Part shown: piece by piece, positions 25,009-34,274 of the stretch | Numbering within the stretch: position 1 is the stretch's first letter | Layout: the number at the start of each line of letters is the position of its first letter | From: SFHK01 sp964554795 | Lineage (GTDB): Bacteria > Bacillota > Clostridia > Christensenellales > Aristaeellaceae | DNA: 48,657 nt | NCBI GenBank assembly: GCA_964554795.1 | Contig: CAZKQB010000020.1 | Location: 1-48,657 of the forward strand | Direction of reading: 5' to 3' | Translations under genes and position numbers: made by a program | The notes under the pieces: model-generated | What the model was told of the DNA's origin: nothing | Seen by the model: the letters and a program-made list of their open reading frames with translations, nothing else | Databases searched by the model: none

Positions 25009-27096
25009 TCAGCCCAGCAGCGAATACACCGCAAACAGGCCGGACATCAGGGAAGCAACCAGAGACACGACGCAGATCTGCGTGTTGATGGACGGGCCGG
25101 CAGTATCCTTGAAGGGATCGCCGACGGTGTCGCCGACGACGGCCGCCTTGTGCGCATCAGAACCCTTGCCGCCTTCGTGGCCGGATTCAACGTACTTCTT
25201 GGAGTTGTCCCACAGGCCGCCCGCGTTGGACATGAACAGGGACAGCAGCAGGCCGCTGACGATATTGCCCATCAGGAAGCCGCCGATTGCCAGCGGGCCG
25301 CCGATGATGCCGACGACCATGGTAGCAATGATGGTAACCAGACCGGCGGGGATCAGCTCCTTCAGCGCGCCGCTGGTCGCGATGGCGATGCAGCGATCGT
25401 ATTCGGGCTTGCCGGTACCGTCGAGCAGACCCTTGATTACGCGGAACTGGCGGTGGATTTCATCGACCATGCGCTGAGAGTTCTTGTCAACGCCCAGCAT
25501 CAGCATGGCGGAGAACACAGCGGGAATGACCGCGCCGACCAGGGTTCCGAAGAATACGAGGGGATTCATGATGTCAAAGCCGACGATCAGCTCCTTGCCG
25601 GCCGCGGCCAGAGCCGCATTGGCCTCGGACATGAAGGTGCCCAGCAGGGAGATAACGGTCAGACCGGCAGCGCCGATGGAGAAGCCCTTGGTAACCGCCT
25701 TGACGGTGTTGCCGGCGCTGTCCAGCTCATCCGCCAGCGCAATGGTATCCTCGCCCAGGCCGCCCATTTCCGCCAGGCCGCGCGCGTTGTCGACGATCGG
25801 GCCGTAGGCGTCGTTGCTGATGATGGTGGCAACGGTGGAAAGCATGCCGACCGCCGCCATCGCAATGCCGAACATCGCATAGCCGTCGCCCATGGGCGCG
25901 CACAGCTGATGCGCAATCAGAGCAGAAAGACCGATGCCGATCATGGCAGGCATGGCAGAGATGAAGCCATAGGAAATGCCGGAGAGAATCGTGAAGGCGG
26001 AGCCAGACTTGGATGCATGGGCAACGCGCTTGACGATCGGCTTGGAGTCATCCGTGAAGTAGTCGGTGGCCAGACCGATGACGGTGCCGACCAAAAGACC
26101 CACAGTGGAAGCGCCCCACACGCGCCAGGAGAAGCCCTTGAAGATCAGGGTGGCGAGCGCGGTCAGTACGATGTAAAGACCCGTGGTTACATAGTTGGCG
26201 GAATTCAGCGCGAAGGTCGGGGTGCGGCCCTCCTTGATGCGCGCAGTCGCAATGCCGATGATGGAGGAGATCAGACCCAGCATCGCATAGCAGAACACCA
26301 TCGCGGTGTTGACCTTGCCGCCGGCAACCGCATCCAGACCCTGCGCCAGAACCAGCGCGGCAGCCATGGAGGCTACGTTGGAGTCGAACAGGTCGGCGCC
26401 CATACCAGCAACGTCGCCGACGTTGTCGCCAACGTTATCGGCGATAACCGCGGGGTTGCGGGGATCATCCTCGGGGATGCCCAGCTCAACCTTGCCAGTC
26501 AGGTCAGCAGCTACGTCGGCGGTCTTGGTGAAGATGCCGCCGCCGGCCTTGGCAAACAGCGCCAGCGAGCTCGCGCCGAAGCTGAAGCCCAGCAGGATGG
26601 ACGCGTCGCCCACGATCATCAGAACAAGAGAAACGCCCAGCAGGCTGCAGCCAACAACGGCCAGACCCATGACGGCGCCGCCGCGATAGCCGACCAGGAA
26701 CGCCGGGCCGATGCCCTTCTTGGCAGCCTCTGCACAGCGGCCGTTGGAGGAGGTCGCCACCAGCGTGCCCATCTTGCCGGCGATGCCGGAGAACACGGTG
26801 CCCGCCAGATAAGCAATCACCATGGCAATGTTGTCACGCGCGCCGCCCTTCCAGATGGGGGAGGGCAGGAACAGCAGGATCAGAACCGCCGCCACGCAGG
26901 CGAAGATGGCCAGAATGCCGTATTCCTTGCGCATGAAGGTGTTGGCGCCTGCCTTAATCAGGGCGGACACCTCGATGATCTTTGCGTTTTCGCTCGGCTG
27001 CTTGCGCACCCACAGATGAAGGTACACAGCAAAGGCGAACGCGATGAGCACGGAGAACAGACAAACCACGTAAATAAGGGGCAAGCTTGCGTCCAT
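25009..27096 (-). CDS. hppA: Membrane-bound ion-translocating pyrophosphatase
   Basis: This 695-residue membrane protein couples pyrophosphate hydrolysis to outward pumping of H+ (or Na+). The active-site blocks are present: DVAADLTGKVE, the acidic motif DNVGDNVGDVAGMGADLFDS, and a late DNSKKYVE with GDTVGDPFKDT. The segment GNTVKAVTKGF has Lys where K+-dependent enzymes have Ala, the known marker of the K+-independent, H+-pumping class. The start at 27096 has AAAGGCGG seven bases upstream. Fifteen or more membrane helices are expected. It has its own promoter and recovers energy from pyrophosphate, fitting an anaerobe. Confidence 0.97.
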   Translation of the reverse strand: MDASLPLIYVVCLFSVLIAFAFAVYLHLWVRKQPSENAKIIEVSALIKAGANTFMRKEYGILAIFACVAAVLILLFLPSPIWKGGARDNIAMVIAYLAGTVFSGIAGKMGTLVATSSNGRCAEAAKKGIGPAFLVGYRGGAVMGLAVVGCSLLGVSLVLMIVGDASILLGFSFGASSLALFAKAGGGIFTKTADVAADLTGKVELGIPEDDPRNPAVIADNVGDNVGDVAGMGADLFDSNVASMAAALVLAQGLDAVAGGKVNTAMVFCYAMLGLISSIIGIATARIKEGRTPTFALNSANYVTTGLYIVLTALATLIFKGFSWRVWGASTVGLLVGTVIGLATDYFTDDSKPIVKRVAHASKSGSAFTILSGISYGFISAMPAMIGIGLSALIAHQLCAPMGDGYAMFGIAMAAVGMLSTVATIISNDAYGPIVDNARGLAEMGGLGEDTIALADELDSAGNTVKAVTKGFSIGAAGLTVISLLGTFMSEANAALAAAGKELIVGFDIMNPLVFFGTLVGAVIPAVFSAMLMLGVDKNSQRMVDEIHRQFRVIKGLLDGTGKPEYDRCIAIATSGALKELIPAGLVTIIATMVVGIIGGPLAIGGFLMGNIVSGLLLSLFMSNAGGLWDNSKKYVESGHEGGKGSDAHKAAVVGDTVGDPFKDTAGPSINTQICVVSLVASLMSGLFAVYSLLG

Positions 27097-27189
27097 GTGA
27101 TAACCGCCTTTCATTAGACGAAAAACGCAATCCCGCCCGCATTCTCCCCAATACAAGTGGAAAACCGCTTTCCGCCTATCTTACTGATT

Positions 27190-27218
27190 ATTTTAACGAT
27201 TTCGCCTCGCGTTTGCAA
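27190..27218 (-). promoter_or_regulatory. Promoter of hppA
   Basis: Minus strand: TTGCAA (27218-27213), a 17-base spacer, TAAAAT (27195-27190). The same box sequences serve the tig promoter. The leader is about 90 bases long, and I see no riboswitch in it. Confidence 0.7.
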
Positions 27219-27317
27219 TCGGAAAGACGCCAAGATCCCGCTAAGCATTTCAAAGCTCGGGGCTATCCCATAAAGAATCCTTCTTTGATATGATTTTATT
27301 CACAAGCAGATTATGCC

Positions 27318-27362
27318 GCAAAAGCGGATTTGTTCCCCTTTCGGGTTCAAATCCGCTTTTGC
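27318..27362. terminator. Perfect hairpin downstream of pepF
   Basis: A 15-bp perfect stem, GCAAAAGCGGATTTG (27318-27332) with CAAATCCGCTTTTGC (27348-27362), and a partly self-complementary loop. It lies 77 bases past the pepF stop (minus strand). The T-run lies on the plus-strand side (27371 onward), so its strength for pepF is uncertain. The rest of the 27097-27438 gap shows no gene. Confidence 0.6.
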
Positions 27363-27438
27363 CGTCGGCCGTTTTTTTCACAGCCCTCTTTTGTGTATTC
27401 CGAAGGATCCCTCCGCGGCTAAACGCCCTTTGCGAAGG

Positions 27439-29211
27439 CTAACGGCTTTCCCCGTTCACCAGCGTCTCGAGGCGGTCGAGCTTTTGGGCATAGAAGCCGA
27501 TGGCATCCTGCCAGAATTCGGGCCTGGTAAGGTCGATCCCGGCGGAGGCGGCGACGCTGCGGATAGTATCCGAGCCGCTGCTCCGGAGGATTTTTTTATA
27601 AAGCGGCCAGAAGGCGTCGCCCTGCTTCTGCCAGAGTGCGTACAGGCCGGTGGCAAACAGCAAGCCAAAGGCGTAGGGGAAGTTATAGAAGTGCAGGTCG
27701 CTGGAATAGTAATGCGACTTGCAGGCCCACATATAGGGATGCATACAGCTCTCGTCCAGCCCGTCGCCGTAGGTCTGCTTCTGTGCGTCCAGCATGATTT
27801 CGCACAGGCCGCGCGCAGAGGTCGTACCGGTCTTGCGGCGCTCGATGACCTCGCTTTCGAACAGGAAGCGGCTCATGATGTCCACAATCACCTGCGCGGC
27901 GTCGCTCAGCTGCATCTCAAGCAGCGTGGCCTCCTCCTCCGGGCTCGCAAGCTTCTGCATCCGCTCGGCCAAAAGGAGCTCGTTGAACGTGGATGCGGTC
28001 TCGGCCAGGGGCATGGGCACGTCGTTCAGCAGCGGAGACGCCTCGGAAAGGCAGTCGTTGTGGAAGGCATGGCCCAGCTCGTGCGCCAGCGTGGATACGT
28101 CGGAGAACGAGCCGTCGAAATTGGTGAGCACATAGCTGATGCCAAGGGAGGATTCTCCCGCGCAGAACGCGCCGCCCTCCTTGCCCTCGCGGGGATAGGC
28201 ATCGATCCAGTTTTCGGCAAAGGCGCGGCGCACCACGTTCTGAATGGCCGGGCAGTAGTCGCCGAACACGCCGAGCAGCAGATCTCGCGCCTCGTCCAGC
28301 GTGTAGGTCTTTGTGACCTTGCCTACCGGCGCGAACAGGTCGTAGAACTTCAGGCCGCCCTCATAGCCCAGCATTTTCGCCTTCAGGCGGAAATAGCGGC
28401 GGAACATCGGCATTGCGCCGCGCATGGCGTTCAGAAGCGCGTCCAGCGTTTCGCGATCCATGCGGGAGGCGATCAGCGACCAGTCGAGCACCGAGGGGAA
28501 GCCTCGCAGGGCGCACATGGTGAGCGCCTCGCCCTTAATGGCGTTCAGGCAGGCAGCCATGCCGGTTTCAAGGCGCGGATAGGCAGCGATTTCGGCCTCG
28601 TAGGCTGCCTTGCGCACGTCCGTGCGAGCGTCGTAGGCCATGGCGCGCACGGCGGACAGCGGCAGACGCTTCGTCTCTCCGTCCAGCGTCAGATCAATGG
28701 ACAACCCGGCGAACAGCTCGTCGCGCAGACGGCCGAAGGCAGCGCTTCCGTCCATGCGCAGCTTAAGCACGGTCGGCTCCAGCACAGAATCGATCAGGTG
28801 CTCGGCGTCCTTTTTCGCGTTTTCGAAGAAGGGCAGGTGCTCGGTCAGAAGCGCATCGCCCTCACAGAGCGCGCAAATATGGTCGTTTTCGCCGATGTAG
28901 CGGGTGAAATCGCTGAAAACCAGCGAAATTTCGTTGCCGATTTCCATGTAGCGCACGCGCGGCTGAAGCGCCGCCTCGCAGTTGGAGTCGGCAGCCAGCG
29001 TCAGGAAGATCAGGTTGCCCACGCGGCTCATTCGCTTGCTCATCTCCTGCATCTGCTCGACGATGGCGTGCAGGTTCTTCTGCTCGTCGCCCTCGCGCAC
29101 GCTCGCAATCGCACCCTTCAGCTGCGCTGCGTCCCCGGAGAGAGCGTCCATATCGCGGGCGAAGTCCGGGTCGTCAAATCCGTTGTAAAGCTTTCCGAGA
29201 TCCCAGTTCAT
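27439..29211 (-). CDS. M3 family oligoendopeptidase (PepF-like)
   Basis: This 590-residue zinc peptidase cleaves short oligopeptides in the cytoplasm. The zinc motif is H377-E-L-G-H381 in LAHELGHAFHN. The downstream Glu ligand lies in AETASTFNELLLAE, and the closing pattern SSDLHFYNFPYAFGLLFATG is typical of M3B enzymes. The start MNWDLGKLYNGFDDP has GGGAGG upstream and a good promoter. It is one of only two genes here that clearly end in TAG. Confidence 0.94.
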   Translation of the reverse strand: MNWDLGKLYNGFDDPDFARDMDALSGDAAQLKGAIASVREGDEQKNLHAIVEQMQEMSKRMSRVGNLIFLTLAADSNCEAALQPRVRYMEIGNEISLVFSDFTRYIGENDHICALCEGDALLTEHLPFFENAKKDAEHLIDSVLEPTVLKLRMDGSAAFGRLRDELFAGLSIDLTLDGETKRLPLSAVRAMAYDARTDVRKAAYEAEIAAYPRLETGMAACLNAIKGEALTMCALRGFPSVLDWSLIASRMDRETLDALLNAMRGAMPMFRRYFRLKAKMLGYEGGLKFYDLFAPVGKVTKTYTLDEARDLLLGVFGDYCPAIQNVVRRAFAENWIDAYPREGKEGGAFCAGESSLGISYVLTNFDGSFSDVSTLAHELGHAFHNDCLSEASPLLNDVPMPLAETASTFNELLLAERMQKLASPEEEATLLEMQLSDAAQVIVDIMSRFLFESEVIERRKTGTTSARGLCEIMLDAQKQTYGDGLDESCMHPYMWACKSHYYSSDLHFYNFPYAFGLLFATGLYALWQKQGDAFWPLYKKILRSSGSDTIRSVAASAGIDLTRPEFWQDAIGFYAQKLDRLETLVNGESR

Positions 29212-29288
29212 GATGAATTCCTCCCGTATGGATTCCGGCGCGCAGAGCCAAGGCTGACAGGCCCTCGCATAGCCTGAATTTCCCTTTC

Positions 29289-29317
29289 AGTATACCCCAC
29301 GGATGCGATTTCGTCAA
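29289..29317 (-). promoter_or_regulatory. Promoter of the M3 peptidase gene
   Basis: Minus strand: TTGACG (29317-29312), a 17-base spacer, TATACT (29294-29289). The gap 29318-29589 upstream holds no gene that I can recognise. Confidence 0.78.
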
Positions 29318-29589
29318 ATAAAAAACCAAACGCGTTCCGCTGCGAATCCGGTTCGAACGCCGCAAACCGCACAGGCGCCTTCGCGCAATCCGGCGGCAGG
29401 AAGGGCGCAAGAAAAAACAAAGAGGATGCGCGCAGGCAGACTTACGGGAGCCGATAATGCAAGAGGACGCGCTATAAATGGACACGCCGCCGGTCTTGCG
29501 GAGGCTGCGACGCGAAGAAAACACAAAAAAAGACATGCCCGCCGGTTTTACCGTGACCGGCGACACATAGAAAGCCATAACGAAGAAAT

Positions 29590-29620
29590 GCACCGCCGAT
29601 TCTCCATGTATCGGCGGTGC
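29590..29620 (-). terminator. Terminator of the homocysteine methyltransferase gene
   Basis: A perfect 10-bp stem, GCACCGCCGA and TCGGCGGTGC, with an 11-base loop, begins six bases after the stop codon. On the minus strand it is followed by the weak tail ATTTCTT. Confidence 0.7.
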
Positions 29621-29626
29621 AAGGAG

Positions 29627-30844
29627 TCAGGGAAGAGGGAACGCGCCGAGGGCAGCAGCGATGGGGCGGAGAGCGGCGGGTACGTCGGCAGCGGGACGAC
29701 CGGGGCAGGCAAGAAGCGCGGCGCGCAGCGCATCCGGATCGTCGGAGCGCAGGATGAGCGGCAGGCGCGTGGCGGCGCTGGTATCCAGCGTCCGTTCGGC
29801 AGCCTCGCCCGGAGCCAGGCCGCGCAGGTCAAGGCGCACGGCCGTTTCGTCGCCCTCAAGGTCGTAGGCGTCCTCGGGGTCGGAGAGGTCTGCGATGCTT
29901 TCCAGCGCCTCCTCCACTCCGGCACAGCTGCGGCGGGAGCACAGGCGCGCCCTGCCGTCCCACGCGGGCGCGGGCACAGGACCTCCGGCGAGGGCGCTCA
30001 GCGCGCGGATGTGATCGAAGGTCGTGCCGCAGCAGCCTCCGATGGCGGAGGCCCCGGCTTCCAGCAGCGCGCGGACATACCCCGCCATTTTTTCCGGCGA
30101 ATAGGGATAGAGAACGCTTCCGTCGGGCGCGGTCTCGGGCATGCCCGCATTGGGCTGCACGACGACCGGCAGGGCGGATGCGCGCCGCATGGCGCGAAGC
30201 AGGCCGAGCATGTCCTCCGGGCTAGGCGAGCAGTTCAGCCCCAGCGCCGTCGCGCCAGCAGCCTCCAGCGCCACGGCGCAGCATTCCGCCGGGGAGCCGG
30301 TGAGCGTGCGGCCGGTAGTTCGGCCAAAGGTGAAGCTGACGGCAGCCTCAAGGCCCGCATCCCGCGCAGCCAGGCAGGCAAGGCGCGCCTCGCCAAGGTC
30401 GGTCTGCGTTTCAATGAGAGCAAGGTCCGCGCCGTTTTCCTTCGCGCAGCGCGCCTGATCGAAAAAGGTTTTATAAAAATCGCCCGGCATCGCCTCGCCG
30501 GTGGGATACAAAAACGCGCTGGTCGGGCCCATGTCAACGGCCACGAGCGCGCGGCTTCCGGCAACCTCGCGCGCCAGACGCACGGCGGCGGCTGTAATTT
30601 TTGCACCCATGCCCGCGCGCTTTTTGTGGCTGAGCGTCATTTCGGTTGCGCCGAAGGTATCGCTCAGAAGCACGTTCGCGCCTGCGTCCAGATAGCCCTG
30701 ATGAATGCCGCGAATCACGTCCGGCATGGTTACGGCCAGCTCGTCCGGGCACGGCGTGGCATGCCCCATACGCGAGAGCAGCGCGCCCATGCTGCCGTCA
30801 AAAAGAAGAACCTCGCTTCGAATGGCTTCGGAGAACCGTTTCAT
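29627..30844 (-). CDS. Homocysteine S-methyltransferase family protein
   Basis: This 405-residue protein corresponds to the zinc-dependent homocysteine-binding barrel of methionine synthase (MetH N-terminus). The N-terminal block LLFDGSMGALLSRMG is typical. The zinc ligands are C205 in GLNCSPSPED and C271-C272 in IGGCCGTTFDHIRAL. The barrel is followed by about 110 residues unlike the folate and cobalamin domains of full-length MetH. It could be a stand-alone Met-synthase module working with separate methyl-donor proteins, or an S-methylmethionine-type methyltransferase. It is monocistronic, with its own promoter and terminator. The start at 30844 has GGAGGG upstream. Confidence 0.88.
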   Translation of the reverse strand: MKRFSEAIRSEVLLFDGSMGALLSRMGHATPCPDELAVTMPDVIRGIHQGYLDAGANVLLSDTFGATEMTLSHKKRAGMGAKITAAAVRLAREVAGSRALVAVDMGPTSAFLYPTGEAMPGDFYKTFFDQARCAKENGADLALIETQTDLGEARLACLAARDAGLEAAVSFTFGRTTGRTLTGSPAECCAVALEAAGATALGLNCSPSPEDMLGLLRAMRRASALPVVVQPNAGMPETAPDGSVLYPYSPEKMAGYVRALLEAGASAIGGCCGTTFDHIRALSALAGGPVPAPAWDGRARLCSRRSCAGVEEALESIADLSDPEDAYDLEGDETAVRLDLRGLAPGEAAERTLDTSAATRLPLILRSDDPDALRAALLACPGRPAADVPAALRPIAAALGAFPLP

Positions 30845-30870
30845 GAATATTTCCCTCCCTGTTGCGCGAA

Positions 30871-30899
30871 ATTATAACATAAAGTCACCCGAAGGGCAA
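30871..30899 (-). promoter_or_regulatory. Promoter of the homocysteine methyltransferase gene
   Basis: Minus strand: TTGCCC (30899-30894), a 17-base spacer, TATAAT (30876-30871). It is back to back with the tig promoter, with 20 bases between the -35 boxes. No S-box riboswitch fits in the 26-base leader. Confidence 0.78.
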
Positions 30900-30919
30900 C
30901 CGGAATTTACGGTGGCGTG

Positions 30920-30948
30920 TTGCAACTGACGGAAAAATGTGCTAAAAT
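30920..30948 (+). promoter_or_regulatory. Promoter of tig-clpP-clpX
   Basis: TTGCAA (30920-30925), a 17-base spacer, TAAAAT (30943-30948). A second TATAAT at 30958-30963 lacks a spaced -35 box. No CIRCE or CtsR operator is visible. Confidence 0.7.
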
Positions 30949-30992
30949 CTGATCTGCTATAATTGAAATAGGTGTGTCAGGAGGAACCCTTC

Positions 30993-32273
30993 ATGAGCTC
31001 TACGTTTGAAAAACTTACTTCCAACAAAGTGAAGCTGAACTTCGTGGTCAGCGCCGAGGACTTCGAAAAGGCGCTTGCTACCGCTTACTCCAAGAACGTG
31101 AAGCGCTTCAACATCCCCGGCTTCCGCCGCGGCAAGGCGCCCCGTCACGTGATCGAAATGCATTACGGCCCGTCCGTGTTCTTTGAGGATGCGTTTGACG
31201 AGCTTTTCCCCGTGGTCTATTCCGAGGCCATCAAGGAGCATAACGTCGAGCCCGTGGATCGTCCGGAGCTGGACGTGACCCAGATTGAAAAGGGCAAGGA
31301 TCTGATCTTCTCCGTCGAGGTGTTCGTACGTCCCGACGTCGTGCTGGGCGACTACAAGAGCCTCGAGGCCAAGAAGGTCGTCGACGACGTGACTGACGAC
31401 GACGTGTCCGCCGAAATCGAGCGCGCCCGCGACCGCAACAGCCGCTTTGTCGAGGTAACCGACCGCGCTGCCAAGCTGGATGACCAGGTGAACATCGATT
31501 ATGCCGGCTTCGACGGCGACAACCAGTTTGAGGGCGGCACCGCGAAGGGACAGGAGCTCCTGCTGGGCAGCGGCCACTTCATTCCCGGCTTTGAGGATCA
31601 GCTCGTCGGCGCGACCGTCGGCCAGGATGTGGACGTCAACGTCACCTTCCCTGAGGAGTATCACGAGAAATCCCTCGCCGGCAAGCCCGTCGTGTTCCAC
31701 GTGCATGTGAACGGCATCCGCGAAAAGGAAGTGCCGGAGCTGGACGATGAATTCGCCAAGGATATGGGCTTTGACACGCTGGACGAGTACAAGGCGGACG
31801 TGAAGGCCAACCTGATCAAGCGCAACGAAGAGCGCGCCGAGACCGCCTTCGAAAACGAAGTGGTGGAGAAGGCAGTTGCGACCTGCGAGATGGACATTCC
31901 CAACGGAATGGTTGAGGAAGCCATCGACAACATGCTGCGCGACATGGAAATGCGCCTGATGTATCAGGGCATGAAGCTGGACGACTACTTCAAGTATACC
32001 GGCCAGACCCGCGAGCAGGTGCGCGAAATGTACCGCGAGCAGGCTACCGAGCGCGTGAAAACCCAGCTGGCTCTGGAGGCCATTCGCGATGCCGAGAAGA
32101 TCGAGGCCACCGAGGAAGAGATCGACGCCGAAATCGCCAAGCTGGCCGACAGCCGCAAGAAGTCCCTGGAGGACATGAAGGCGCAGCTGACCGACGGCGA
32201 CAAGGAATACTTCAAGCAGGCCGCGACGATGAACAAGGTCGTTGAATTCCTGAAGGGCTGCGCGCACGAATAA
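30993..32273 (+). CDS. tig: Trigger factor chaperone / peptidyl-prolyl isomerase
   Basis: This 426-residue ribosome-associated chaperone meets nascent chains. The N-terminal ribosome-binding domain has the signature FNIPGFRRGKAPRHVIE. The FKBP-like isomerase domain (about 155-245) includes YAGFDGDNQFEGG and GFEDQLVGATVGQD. The helical C-terminal arms follow. The start at 30993 follows CAGGAGGA; an in-frame ATG seven codons upstream has no ribosome binding site. It heads the conserved tig-clpP-clpX order. Confidence 0.97.
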   Translation: MSSTFEKLTSNKVKLNFVVSAEDFEKALATAYSKNVKRFNIPGFRRGKAPRHVIEMHYGPSVFFEDAFDELFPVVYSEAIKEHNVEPVDRPELDVTQIEKGKDLIFSVEVFVRPDVVLGDYKSLEAKKVVDDVTDDDVSAEIERARDRNSRFVEVTDRAAKLDDQVNIDYAGFDGDNQFEGGTAKGQELLLGSGHFIPGFEDQLVGATVGQDVDVNVTFPEEYHEKSLAGKPVVFHVHVNGIREKEVPELDDEFAKDMGFDTLDEYKADVKANLIKRNEERAETAFENEVVEKAVATCEMDIPNGMVEEAIDNMLRDMEMRLMYQGMKLDDYFKYTGQTREQVREMYREQATERVKTQLALEAIRDAEKIEATEEEIDAEIAKLADSRKKSLEDMKAQLTDGDKEYFKQAATMNKVVEFLKGCAHE

Positions 32274-32295
32274 AATAGCCATCATTCATAGGAGA

Positions 32296-32338
32296 GCGGC
32301 ACGGGCATATGCTCTTCAAGTATAGCCCGCGCCGCTTT
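32296..32338 (+). terminator. Hairpin between tig and clpP
   Basis: GCGGC-A-CGGGC (32296-32306) pairs with GCCCG-C-GCCGC (32325-32335), with one mismatch and an 18-base loop, followed by TTTC. The short tail suggests a partial terminator that sets clpP/clpX levels relative to tig. Confidence 0.55.
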
Positions 32339-32367
32339 CGGATATATTGAAACGGGAGGTGCATCCG

Positions 32368-32952
32368 ATGTATCTGGTGCCGACAGTTATTGAAAAAAAT
32401 GAAATGGGCGAACGCGCGTATGACATTTACTCGCGCCTTTTGAAGGATCGCATCATTTTCCTCAGCGGGCCCATCGACGACGGTATGGCCAATACCATCG
32501 TTGCGCAGATGCTGTTTCTTGAAATGGAAAATCCGGATCAGGATATCATGCTGTATATCAACAGCCCGGGCGGAGCCATTACCGCGGGCATGGCGATTTA
32601 CGACACCATGCGTTATCTAAAGTGCGAGGTTTCCACGCTGTGCATCGGCATGGCGGCGTCCATGGCGGCGTTTCTGCTTGCCGCAGGCGCGAAGGGAAAG
32701 CGCAAGTCGCTGCCCAATGCCGAGGTAATGATCCATCAGCCGCTGGGCGGAACCGAGGGACAGGCAACTGACATCCTCATTCACGCCGATCATATGCGCT
32801 TTATTAAAAAGCGCATGACCGAGGAGCTGGCCCGCAACACCGGCAAGCCCTTCGACACCGTGGCCGCCGACACGGAGCGCGACCACTTCATGACCGCCGA
32901 GGAGGCCCGCGAATACGGCATCATCGACGAAATCATTCTTCCCAGGAGATAA
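32368..32952 (+). CDS. clpP: ATP-dependent Clp protease proteolytic subunit
   Basis: This 194-residue serine protease subunit forms the tetradecameric barrel fed by ClpX. The catalytic triad is S98 (GMAASMAAFLL), H123 (MIHQPLGG) and D172 (ERDHFM), at the standard positions. The mature-type start MYLVPTVIEKNEMGERAYDI fits the family, and GGGAGGTG stands upstream, so I use the ATG at 32368. clpX follows two bases after the stop. Confidence 0.97.
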   Translation: MYLVPTVIEKNEMGERAYDIYSRLLKDRIIFLSGPIDDGMANTIVAQMLFLEMENPDQDIMLYINSPGGAITAGMAIYDTMRYLKCEVSTLCIGMAASMAAFLLAAGAKGKRKSLPNAEVMIHQPLGGTEGQATDILIHADHMRFIKKRMTEELARNTGKPFDTVAADTERDHFMTAEEAREYGIIDEIILPRR

Positions 32953-32954
32953 TT

Positions 32955-34274
32955 ATGCCGAATAAAGAAGATTATGACAAGCACGTCCACTGTTCGTTCT
33001 GCGGAAAGCCGCGCGAGCAGGTGCGCCGGCTAATCGCCGGACCCGGCGTGTATATCTGCGACGAATGCGTGCTTCTGTGCCAGGAGATCGTGTCCGAGGA
33101 CGTTTCTCCCATGTCGAGCAACCGGGCGGAGATCGAGGTAAAGAAGCCGCAGGAGATCAAGGCGGTGCTGGATCAGTACGTCGTAGGGCAGGAGCAGGCG
33201 AAAAAGGCGCTGAGCGTGGCCGTATACAACCACTACAAGCGCATCAAATATAAGGGCAAGAAGAACGACGTGGAGCTTCAGAAGAGCAACATCGTGATGC
33301 TTGGCCCCACCGGCTGCGGCAAGACCTATCTTGCGCAGACGCTGGCCAAGATCCTGAACGTTCCCTTCGCCATTGCCGACGCGACCAGCCTTACCGAGGC
33401 CGGCTACGTGGGCGAGGACGTTGAAAACGTGCTTCTGCGCCTGATTCAGAACGCGGACTACGACATCGAGCTTGCGCAGCGCGGCATCATCTATATCGAC
33501 GAAATCGACAAGATCGCGCGAAAGAGCGAGAATCGCTCCATTACCCGCGACGTGTCCGGCGAAGGCGTGCAGCAGGCGCTTCTGAAGATGCTGGAGGGCA
33601 CTATTGCCTCCGTACCGCCGCAGGGCGGGCGCAAGCATCCGCATCAGGAGTTTATCCAGATCGACACGACCAACATCCTGTTCATCTGCGGCGGCGCCTT
33701 TGAGGGCGTGGAGCGCATCGTGGAGAGCCGCATCGGCAAAAAGACGATGGGCTTCGGCGCGGAGATCAAGGGTGAAATGGAGAGGTCCAACGACGAGATC
33801 ATGAAGCAGCTGCAGCCGGAGGATCTTCTGAAATTCGGCCTGATTCCCGAGTTTATCGGACGTCTGCCAGTCATCGTGACCCTGAGCCGACTGGACGAGG
33901 ATGCGCTGGTTAAGATTCTCACCGAGCCAAAGAACGCGCTGGTGCGCCAGTATGCAAAGCTTCTATCGATGGACAACGTAGAGCTGGAGTTTACCGACGC
34001 GGCGCTTCGAACCATCGCCCGCAAGGCGCTGGAGCGCAAAAGCGGCGCGCGCGGTCTGCGGGCAATCATCGAGGACGTGATGCAGGACACCATGTTTACC
34101 CTGCCCGGCGAGCCAGACGTAACCAAGTGCATCATCGATGAGAACGCCGTGAACAAGAGCGCCGAGCCGACGCTGATTCGCGGCGAGCGTACCGCAAGGA
34201 AGCGCAAGGCCGTTTCCCCCAAGGCTGAAGAGGCTCCCGTGCCCGCGCTGGAGCAGCCGGTAGAGGGCGCATAA
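32955..34274 (+). CDS. clpX: Clp protease ATP-binding subunit ClpX
   Basis: This 439-residue AAA+ unfoldase delivers substrates to ClpP. An N-terminal zinc-binding domain (CSFCGKPREQVRRLIAGPG followed by CDEC) precedes the AAA+ core, with Walker A GPTGCGKT, Walker B IIYIDEIDKIA and the pore/RKH-region string GGRKHPHQEF. A C-terminal extension of about 35 residues is rich in Lys, Glu and Pro and is not conserved in the family. A short GGGGCG/CGCCCC hairpin (34280-34294) follows the stop. Confidence 0.97.
   Translation: MPNKEDYDKHVHCSFCGKPREQVRRLIAGPGVYICDECVLLCQEIVSEDVSPMSSNRAEIEVKKPQEIKAVLDQYVVGQEQAKKALSVAVYNHYKRIKYKGKKNDVELQKSNIVMLGPTGCGKTYLAQTLAKILNVPFAIADATSLTEAGYVGEDVENVLLRLIQNADYDIELAQRGIIYIDEIDKIARKSENRSITRDVSGEGVQQALLKMLEGTIASVPPQGGRKHPHQEFIQIDTTNILFICGGAFEGVERIVESRIGKKTMGFGAEIKGEMERSNDEIMKQLQPEDLLKFGLIPEFIGRLPVIVTLSRLDEDALVKILTEPKNALVRQYAKLLSMDNVELEFTDAALRTIARKALERKSGARGLRAIIEDVMQDTMFTLPGEPDVTKCIIDENAVNKSAEPTLIRGERTARKRKAVSPKAEEAPVPALEQPVEGA

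Noticed and set aside
25150..27117. A 655-codon open frame antisense to hppA
   Set aside because: It is a composition effect of the GC-rich hppA gene. The product is His/Gln/Arg-rich with no domain, and there is no ribosome binding site.
27344..27362. tRNA T-loop-like string GGGTTCAAATCC
   Set aside because: It is part of a perfect 15-bp hairpin, and no acceptor, D or anticodon arms can be formed around it.
27313..29277. A 654-codon open frame antisense to the M3 peptidase gene
   Set aside because: It shadows a clear M3 peptidase on the opposite strand, without recognisable domains.
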